A DNA stretch of 63,116 nt, from positions 1 through 63,116 of IMG/VR virus record IMGVR_UViG_3300004369_000014, one strand, 5' to 3'. The position numbers were made by a program, and so were the translations under genes. Of this stretch, positions 56,801 to 63,116 are shown one piece after another. Below the pieces are notes generated by a model. It was given only the letters and a program-made list of their open reading frames with translations, did no database searches and was not told the DNA's origin. The DNA comes from a virus. The stretch's first letter is position 1; every line of letters begins with the position of its first letter.

Positions 56801-57504
56801 TATTTACCTCTACCAGATTGTACATCATCTGTAATAGGTCCACCAACAGCCCAGGCGTCACACGTTCTGCTCGCGGCGCACTTGAAGTCGAAGGCCTCGC
56901 AGTACCCGAGTTCGGCAGCGACTATCGAGTCCCACGGATCTTCAGCCAACGACTGAGAATCTAGACCGTCAGCGATGCAGTTCTTCATCTCTGTAGTGAC
57001 GATGAAAAACACACAGTTTCCGCACGTGCTTCTTCTGGCCTCATCGGCGCTGACGCTCCACGTGTCGGCGCGCTCCTGCCAGTACTCGTCGTTCGGTTCC
57101 TTCGGGTTGAGCGGCCCGTAGTTTGCCACGTCGATCGCGCGCTTGCGATTCTTAAGGTTCAGTGCGATGTCGCTCGTTGGCGGCGGGCATTCCTGTGATT
57201 CAGCGGCTGCCGTCACGGTGGCAGGTCGCTTTCTCTCGAGATCGTCGTATTCGCGGATGTAGTCAACGTCGACGAACTCGATCGAGTACTTAGGATCGTC
57301 GAAGTCGAGCACGAGAGTGCCGCTGACGCGCCACCACGAACCATTGTCGCGAACGTACATCGAGTTCGTCTCGGACGAGCTATATACTAAATACTCGACG
57401 TTGCCCGTCTCGAGGTTAGTGACCGAGTATAGGTCGTCCTCGTTCTCTAGTTTCTGCGGCCATACGCTTCTTACAGCCGTCTCATCTACCTCAACGTTAG
57501 CCAT
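56800..57504 (-). CDS. Cys-rich head-region protein
   Basis: 234 residues. The second half NYGPLNPKEPNDEYWQERADTWSVSADEARRSTCGNCVFF ... GYCEAFDFKCAASRTCDAWAVGGPI matches a Cys-rich module that I remember from marine phage genomes; six or more Cys could bind zinc or an Fe-S cluster. The first half (ENEDDLYSVTNLETGNVEYLVYS) is a small beta domain. A similar Cys pattern ends the polyprotein. The TAATG overlap with the polyprotein indicates coupled translation. Role unknown, probably virion or head assembly. Confidence 0.65.
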   Translation of the reverse strand: MANVEVDETAVRSVWPQKLENEDDLYSVTNLETGNVEYLVYSSSETNSMYVRDNGSWWRVSGTLVLDFDDPKYSIEFVDVDYIREYDDLERKRPATVTAAAESQECPPPTSDIALNLKNRKRAIDVANYGPLNPKEPNDEYWQERADTWSVSADEARRSTCGNCVFFIVTTEMKNCIADGLDSQSLAEDPWDSIVAAELGYCEAFDFKCAASRTCDAWAVGGPITDDVQSGRGK

Positions 57505-57510
57505 GCGAAG

Positions 57511-57852
57511 CTATCCTCGCTTTGCTTCCTGTAGAGCGGCCCATGCAGAACCATCACTCTCTTGTATAGCTCTTATTTTATATTGAACTTCGCGACTGGA
57601 GAATCTCGCGGAGCCTTCTTTGTCGTCGAAGACGAGCGAGCCACCTTCGTCTATCTCGTACTCGATCGCGTTGTAGAACCCTTGGGCGACTACCTTTTCT
57701 CCGTCTTGGTTGATGTTCAAAAGCCGCGTGATGACCCTGCGCAGTCCACGAGCCTCTCCTGAGAGGCATTCGAGAATCGCCGGCTCGCCGAGAAGATTTC
57801 TACCAATCAGTCCTTTTTCGCTATCTTCGGGCGCAAGAACCAGTTTTCTCAT
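57511..57852 (-). CDS. Hypothetical protein in the head cluster
   Basis: 113 residues from ATG 57852, overlapping the giant gene's stop as ATGA. RKLVLAPEDSEKGLIGRNLLGEPAILECLSGEARG then a beta-rich VAQGFYNAIEYEIDEGGSLVFDDKE. Not recognised. It lies between the giant helicase gene and the Cys-rich protein, all read leftward. Confidence 0.55.
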   Translation of the reverse strand: MRKLVLAPEDSEKGLIGRNLLGEPAILECLSGEARGLRRVITRLLNINQDGEKVVAQGFYNAIEYEIDEGGSLVFDDKEGSARFSSREVQYKIRAIQESDGSAWAALQEAKRG

Positions 57853-60800
57853 ATCGTGCCTCCTTCCTTTCCGTACGAGCCGAGGTTTGGTTTCCACTCG
57901 TTAGGATCTTTGATCTCTCTTGGAAGAACAAAAAACTCGTTTACTGGTCTGCCGTTGATCTCAGTTACGCCTCGGCCGTGCGCTTCCTTAAGAAGAGCGT
58001 CTCTAAGGACTTTAGATACAAAGACCTTACTCGCTCCAGATAGCGGCAGGTGATCTCTGATCGTCAGTTCGTACGAGCTCGGAACCAACCTGTCAAGATA
58101 GCTCGTTCCTTCAGGCTTCGCGCCGTAAAGATCACTGTAGTTCGACCACACGTCGAGTCTTCGAAGAACCTCGATCGTGTCGTCGCCTTCCCACACAAAC
58201 TCTACGTCTGTCCCACGTTTGATGTCTCCTTCAAATGTGGTCTTAGAGAACCAATTTTTCTCTGGTTTTAAGTACACGTAGTTTGCTCCGCCTGTAGCCA
58301 TGTCTTCGATAAACGACTGCCCTCTGAACTGTGATCCGTTGCTGAATCGCTTTACCGTTGAGAGCAGCGCGAATTTTTCGTCGGTTAGCTTGTCTAAGAA
58401 GCCTGCGGCCCACGGCTCTACGTCCGCGTCAAACGCTGACTCCGGTCTGCTGTAATACGAGTGTGAGAGCTCTTGTACTCCGGTCTCTCTTGCAATCGCT
58501 CTGGCGGCTTCTACGGGCATCTTTATCTCGGCCATACCGTACGGAGTTGTCTCGATGGTGACTTCACCAGCGATCGAGACCCCCAGTCGATCCTCAACCT
58601 CGGCGGCCGCGTATTCAGCGGTACCTGGCTGAGTTTCTACGGTTCTTTCGGTCCTACCACCGAACGTTATAGCAAGTTCCTTTTCTGTCATTGACCGCAG
58701 GTCTGACTCTGTCGACGGCCTATTAGCTCTGACGCCGACCGCCTCAAACGCGTCGGCGATCGCGAGATCGTCCGGGTAGTCTGAGAACGTCACGGTCACG
58801 GATCTATCGAGCGACGTTGCTGACGTCGGCGCAAGAGAGGGATCGAGGCGCGAGTACCCTAGATACGTGTCAGTTGGCTCAAGAACCGTGACGATGAACC
58901 GGCCGTCTGGGTCGGTGTACGTCGAGATGTCTCCTGTGTCTTCAGACACCCTGTAGTCCGAGTCTAGTTCGACAATTCTTCCTTTTTCGTCTACAGATGA
59001 CTTTCTAAACGATATCTTCTGACCGTTCTTTCTCGTCCACGGTAGCTCCTGCGTTTTTGAGTTTTTGTTTATCAAGCTCTTTAGCTTTGAGTACGCCTCA
59101 GTCGAAAGAATAAACTTCATCCGGAGCCTTTCGTCTCCGTCCGAAGATCCAGAGGTCTTGATCACGCCGAACGAAACCTGCATTCTTTCGATGTCCGGTC
59201 CATCAACCATCGACTGCATCTCGACTGCCGGCGTGTTGCGCACAAGATCGATCGCCTCACGTACCGGTAGCGTTGCTGACAAACCGGCGCCCTGAAGTGG
59301 CGCTGCCCATGGGGACTCGGGGGACTCGGCCCCCGAAGGGGCCTCAGCTTTTGGGCGGTCTGCCTCTTCTCCAGACCACTCTTCTTCTCGAGCCTTCTCC
59401 TCGATGTTCTCGCGAAGAGCCTCCGTGGTTCCGGCCTTAGGCTCGCCCGCCGCGTCGCCTCCTCCGTCTGAGTCAGGACCGTCAGGCGGCTTGACCCCAA
59501 CGGGACCTTCTCCGTCGTCACCACCGTTGCCAGATCGTTCTTCGAACAAGGCAAGCTGCTCTTCGTACTTCGGAGGCTTTCTCTCTCCGTCCTGCTTCTT
59601 CGACATATCAATCCACGGAGAGTTGTCGTCGTCGTCAGTGATCACAGTAAGAGTACTTGTGCCCTTTGAGTCGATGTAGGTACGTGGGCCCCATTTCTTC
59701 TTCTGCTTTTCTGGCAAAGTATCTGGATCGCGGTGATCGACATCTTTCAAGATATAGACGTTGTTCCATCCGCCGCTCTTGTTGTACCGTACGACCGTAC
59801 CGGCGTACCCCCACTTGTCTCTGACTCTCATGCCGGGGGTGATGAAGACTCCATTCTTGTCTAAGCCCTTGCCGCTCTTCTCCGGTGGTAGGTCCTTACC
59901 AACAAGAATTCCTGACTCCGCCGACCTATCGATGACTCTTCTTGCATCTCTAACCATGTCAGCAAAGTTATCGTTCATCGCGCGATCGCTCTTCGACAGG
60001 CCCTTAGCTTCTCTAAACGCTGTCTCGATCTCGATTAGCTGGTCAGCAGCCTCGTCAGCAGTGATGTCTCCGTTCTTGAATCTTTCGATGATATCGACGG
60101 CCTTCTGAAGTTCCTTAGCCGCCTTCTTCTCGGCAGGGTCTCCGAATTCTAACGAGTCGTCAATCTGCTCTACGATAAGGTTAAGTTCGTCGTCAACTCT
60201 TTCTTCGTACGACTTGGCCGGCGACTTAGACGGGACGTTTTCTGTTTGAACAGAAACGTCTTGACTACGCTCAGGAGCGTCGACTGTGACAAGAGCGCTT
60301 GCCTCTCCCGGAGCGTACGCGTCTGGCGTCTCCGCGGTGCCTGACGGGCCAGGCGGAGGCGGAGGGATGTCACTTGGCAGATCTACCGAAGGCTCGTCTG
60401 CTGCCTCCGGCGCACCTAACATGTCGTCGTCGCTAGTGTAGTCATACACCCAGTCAAGAGCGCCTGGATCCAATCTTTTCTTAGCGCGAGTAACTGCAAC
60501 GTAGTCAAGCTTGAGCTCTTCCGGCGCCGGCATTGTGGCCTCGCCGGTCTCTTTGTCGATTCTTGGCCCCCAGAAGTCTCCGCCGATACGAACGCTGTCC
60601 CACTCGAGACCCTTGGATCTGTGAGCAGTGGTCACCACGACGTCGATCTTCCTCGAGTCTGCAGCAGACGGGCCGCCCATCGCCTCTCGGAGGCCATTAA
60701 GTGCCGCCAAGCGAGACTCATCAGTCTTGTACGACTTATACCACGTCTTCGTCTCTGGCCGCCACTTGAAGCCTACAGCCTTCGCCGCTTCCCTGTTCGG

Positions 60801-63116
60801 GTACATGCTCTTTCCAGTTAGACGAATCTCATCGCCGACTATCTCGTATTGAACACCGTCGACTAGATCTCCCGACGCTCCGGAGACTCCGGACATTTCT
60901 GCGAGCCCGCCTGTTTCTCCAACACCCGCGCTCGGCGCGACGCCGTCTTCGCTGCTCTTGTAGATGACAAGTCTGTCGAGCATCTCGTCGACACCGTCAA
61001 ATCCGATGTCGTCGATGAGATCTAGAAGCTTTCCAACCTTGCGGTTTTCTCCGCTTTCTACGTCCTTGACGAGCTCGTCCCATGACGAGTACGGTGCGAT
61101 ATCGTCGTGAATCTTTCTCGGTCGAGTTGACGGCGACGCGCCAGACTGGAGCCACCTTGCTGACTCGTTGAAGGACTTTAGGTCGTCCTTGTAGTTCTTA
61201 GTTACTCCAACTACACGACCACGGCTGAGTTCGCTGAAGATCTCTTTGATCGCGCCGGCATTTGTTCGCACGAGAACTGCGTCGGCATCTTCCATTGACC
61301 CTGAAGGAAGAATCTCTCCGTTCGGGCCAGCTCCCTCGATCTTGTCCTTCGACCCGATCAGCGTGAGGAACCTGTTGCCCATGCCGGCAACCTCGGGACC
61401 GAATCTCCACGACTTCGTCAGCGGAAGGTCGTTTGGCGCCTCGATGCCGTCGAGCTGGTCGACAGCGCCGCGGAATCCGTAGATCGCCTGGTTGCTGTCG
61501 CCTACGTAGACGACCTGGATGTTCTGATCGCCGATGACCTTGCCGAGCACAGGGTTGATGTCCTGTGCCTCGTCGAAGAAGATGACGTCTGCTCCGTACG
61601 TAACACCGGAGTCGGTGCGGCTAAGGTCGGGGCGTGACAGTGCCCAGATCTTAGTTAGGTGACTGTTCGTAACACGGAGCACTCCGTCTGGGTCGTTAAT
61701 GTCTTTCCACCATGCGTTCGCCCACTCGAGCATTTGCGGCGTGACATTGTCGAACGAGAAGTGCTGCGGTCCGATCGCGTCGTCGGCACTGATCGTGAAG
61801 TTGTTGACAGCGTTGCGGATTTCCTTGACGACGTCGGCTGCCGATAGCACTTGCTCGGGATCATCAGGATTTCTCACTCCGGTGATGCCGAAGTTCGCCG
61901 CGACGTCCTTGATCTTGACCAGTGCGTTCTTGTTATTCATCTTCGCGCGGATCTTGGGGTCGCTCGCTCGATACGCGATCGAGTCGGCAGTTCTCGACTC
62001 GACGTTGCCCGGCATCTTTGCGTCGGCCTCGAGCTGAATCGACTTGTTGAACGCAACGTAGATGATTCGCTTGTTCGGCTGCTCCTTCTGAAGTCGACGA
62101 GCGATCAACTGAAGAGTACTGGTCTTGCCGGTGCCGGCAAGCGCGCGGGCAACGGTGTTCTCACCCGTCATTACGGCGTCAACGATCGCTCGCTGCTGCT
62201 CTGTCGGCGGGAACTTCTCGTCGGCGTACGGGTCCTTGACGTCGACGCCGTCCTTGTCAACGCGGTCGATGTTCGACTGTTGAGCAGACGGAACGTCTTC
62301 GGTGTCGACCGGCTCGATGATCGGAGCGTTGACGCGCTTGATGAGATCGTCGACGCTCGGAACGTCGCACGGGCCTTCGTTGTTTCCAACAGCCGCGGTG
62401 ATTCCGGAGCCGCCGCAGTTCCACGCCGCGGCAATCGCCTTCGCTGCCTCGTACTCGGCAAGATCAGCCTTGTACTGCTCGAGCTCCGCCTGGTAGAACG
62501 CACTCTGCGCGGCGTCCTTCTCGAACGAGCCGTCGACATCAAGAATTGTCGTCGGAGTATCGGGATTGTCGACAGCCCGGGTCAGCATCGCGTCGATGAT
62601 GTTCCACGACGCCTCGGCATCGGCGTCAGCGCGGTGCCAGTCGGGAAGGTCTACGCCGAGGAACTCGGCGACCGGACCAAGACTGTTCGACGCGCGGCGC
62701 TTGCCGTCAGAACCGACCTGCATCGGGCCGATCGGCTTCTTGGCTGACCACTTCGGAAGACTGCCAGCGGCGATGTCCTTCGAGTCGATCGTGCCGGCGA
62801 TGTCGAGCTCAAGACCTTGCTCGTTGAGCGTTCTTTGAAGAACCTCGAGATCAAACGGAACGTACTGACCGCCAAGAATTGGCGACTCTCCGGCGAACTC
62901 GATGAACTTCTCGTGTACCTCGCGCATCGACGGCTGAGACGTCAGCCACTCGTCGGTGACCGGTGACCCGTCCATCTGCTTGAGGTTGTCGCGAGACCAC
63001 TTCGTCATCGGTGTCTCGGGGTTCATGTAGACGTTGAACCGATCGACGACCTTGCCGTCTCGAACGCGAACGGCGCCGAGTTGAATCGGACGGTTCAGTG
63101 CGTCCGGCTCGTCGTC
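57849..63116 (-). CDS. Giant exonuclease-helicase protein of the head cluster (5' end cut by window edge)
   Basis: The frame is open to the right edge: 1755 residues are visible and no start is seen; the first in-frame ATG, 63026, lies inside a conserved domain. Numbered from that Met: the upstream 30 residues plus 1-150 are a DEDDh (DnaQ-like) exonuclease (IQLGAVRVRDGKVV; GQYVPFD; HRADADA). At 273-545 is a UvrD/Rep-type helicase: ALAGTGKTST, FFDEAQDINP, YVGDSNQAIYGFRG. After a linker, 737-785 resembles DUF5710, and 799-850 has TTAHRSKGLEWD and DYVAVTRAKK. Then come about 350 disordered, acidic and Pro-rich residues, and several unassigned C-terminal domains. A helicase-nuclease in the virion gene block may be packaged and injected; that is inference. 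Confidence 0.85.
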   Translation of the reverse strand, partial: DDEPDALNRPIQLGAVRVRDGKVVDRFNVYMNPETPMTKWSRDNLKQMDGSPVTDEWLTSQPSMREVHEKFIEFAGESPILGGQYVPFDLEVLQRTLNEQGLELDIAGTIDSKDIAAGSLPKWSAKKPIGPMQVGSDGKRRASNSLGPVAEFLGVDLPDWHRADADAEASWNIIDAMLTRAVDNPDTPTTILDVDGSFEKDAAQSAFYQAELEQYKADLAEYEAAKAIAAAWNCGGSGITAAVGNNEGPCDVPSVDDLIKRVNAPIIEPVDTEDVPSAQQSNIDRVDKDGVDVKDPYADEKFPPTEQQRAIVDAVMTGENTVARALAGTGKTSTLQLIARRLQKEQPNKRIIYVAFNKSIQLEADAKMPGNVESRTADSIAYRASDPKIRAKMNNKNALVKIKDVAANFGITGVRNPDDPEQVLSAADVVKEIRNAVNNFTISADDAIGPQHFSFDNVTPQMLEWANAWWKDINDPDGVLRVTNSHLTKIWALSRPDLSRTDSGVTYGADVIFFDEAQDINPVLGKVIGDQNIQVVYVGDSNQAIYGFRGAVDQLDGIEAPNDLPLTKSWRFGPEVAGMGNRFLTLIGSKDKIEGAGPNGEILPSGSMEDADAVLVRTNAGAIKEIFSELSRGRVVGVTKNYKDDLKSFNESARWLQSGASPSTRPRKIHDDIAPYSSWDELVKDVESGENRKVGKLLDLIDDIGFDGVDEMLDRLVIYKSSEDGVAPSAGVGETGGLAEMSGVSGASGDLVDGVQYEIVGDEIRLTGKSMYPNREAAKAVGFKWRPETKTWYKSYKTDESRLAALNGLREAMGGPSAADSRKIDVVVTTAHRSKGLEWDSVRIGGDFWGPRIDKETGEATMPAPEELKLDYVAVTRAKKRLDPGALDWVYDYTSDDDMLGAPEAADEPSVDLPSDIPPPPPGPSGTAETPDAYAPGEASALVTVDAPERSQDVSVQTENVPSKSPAKSYEERVDDELNLIVEQIDDSLEFGDPAEKKAAKELQKAVDIIERFKNGDITADEAADQLIEIETAFREAKGLSKSDRAMNDNFADMVRDARRVIDRSAESGILVGKDLPPEKSGKGLDKNGVFITPGMRVRDKWGYAGTVVRYNKSGGWNNVYILKDVDHRDPDTLPEKQKKKWGPRTYIDSKGTSTLTVITDDDDNSPWIDMSKKQDGERKPPKYEEQLALFEERSGNGGDDGEGPVGVKPPDGPDSDGGGDAAGEPKAGTTEALRENIEEKAREEEWSGEEADRPKAEAPSGAESPESPWAAPLQGAGLSATLPVREAIDLVRNTPAVEMQSMVDGPDIERMQVSFGVIKTSGSSDGDERLRMKFILSTEAYSKLKSLINKNSKTQELPWTRKNGQKISFRKSSVDEKGRIVELDSDYRVSEDTGDISTYTDPDGRFIVTVLEPTDTYLGYSRLDPSLAPTSATSLDRSVTVTFSDYPDDLAIADAFEAVGVRANRPSTESDLRSMTEKELAITFGGRTERTVETQPGTAEYAAAEVEDRLGVSIAGEVTIETTPYGMAEIKMPVEAARAIARETGVQELSHSYYSRPESAFDADVEPWAAGFLDKLTDEKFALLSTVKRFSNGSQFRGQSFIEDMATGGANYVYLKPEKNWFSKTTFEGDIKRGTDVEFVWEGDDTIEVLRRLDVWSNYSDLYGAKPEGTSYLDRLVPSSYELTIRDHLPLSGASKVFVSKVLRDALLKEAHGRGVTEINGRPVNEFFVLPREIKDPNEWKPNLGSYGKEGGTI

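Noticed and set aside
61851-62747. 298-codon rightward frame opposite the helicase gene
   Set aside because: It is an antisense shadow of a strongly supported helicase coding region with no ribosome site or family match.
1-63116. tRNA genes, integrase, lysis genes and terminase
   Set aside because: None could be identified by reading; if present they lie outside this window or are too divergent for me to see.

Overview
The window is a stretch of a tailed double-stranded DNA phage genome, almost certainly a siphovirus (long tape measure gene, -1 frameshifted tail chaperone pair, distal-tail and Gp37-like hub proteins) that infects an actinobacterium. The host inference rests on a WhiB-type regulator (14928-15446), an MSMEG_6728-type protein (15879-16391) and head and tail proteins whose modules resemble those of actinobacteriophages. 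The 2-oxoglutarate oxygenase load and the marine-phage-like Cys-rich head protein suggest an aquatic host. There is no bacterial chromosomal gene, no integrase and no tRNA that I can see. The right edge cuts a giant head-region gene; terminase and portal presumably lie beyond it.

Layout. (1) 1-9241: the 3' end of a Phe/Pro-repeat protein, a glutathione-peroxidase-like protein, then an island of seven HxD...H...R/K (prolyl-4-hydroxylase-like) Fe(II)/2-oxoglutarate oxygenases, one TauD-like oxygenase and a DUF6065-like protein. The island starts on the + strand and meets two - strand members at 7480. (2) 9243-11852 (-): a methyltransferase-like protein and a run of small proteins, three of which are tandem paralogues. 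(3) 12042-14887 (+): two tail-fibre-like proteins and two glycosyltransferases. (4) 14928-31577 (-): regulation, DNA modification, nucleotide metabolism and replication. Genes include WhiB, a C5-cytosine methyltransferase, an all-alpha dUTPase/dCTPase, two paralogous GT-B-like proteins, SSB, Sak4-like ATPase, Cas4/RecB nuclease, SNF2 helicase, RuvC-like resolvase, two deaminases, family A DNA polymerase, a ThyA-family enzyme and a dNMP kinase fused to a UDG-like domain. (5) 31598-63116 (-): tail fibre and tail genes, tape measure, tail chaperones, connectors, major tail protein, capsid, a 1474-residue maturation protease polyprotein, and an exonuclease/helicase protein of at least 1755 residues.

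How it works together. The strongest biological signal is a T4-style 5-hydroxymethylcytosine (hmC) pathway. The ThyA-family protein at 28922-29785 carries Asp exactly 31 residues after the catalytic Cys, where thymidylate synthases have Asn, plus Cys-Thr, MRSNDV and VGSLH signatures shared with T4 gp42 (dCMP hydroxymethylase). Beside it are a dNMP kinase (gp1 role), dCMP deaminase, a gp56-like dUTPase/dCTPase and two GT-B-like proteins that could glycosylate hmC. The second notable system is the oxygenase island. It lies directly downstream of a proline-repeat protein and near tail-fibre genes and glycosyltransferases, so protein (tail) hydroxylation is the simplest hypothesis, although small-molecule or DNA substrates are not excluded.

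Regulation visible in sequence: extended -10 promoters (TGn-TATAAT-like) precede several leftward genes, and strong hairpins follow the major capsid, major tail and SSB genes. Most genes overlap by ATGA, GTGA or TAATG junctions, and several important genes start at TTG or GTG with good Shine-Dalgarno sequences.
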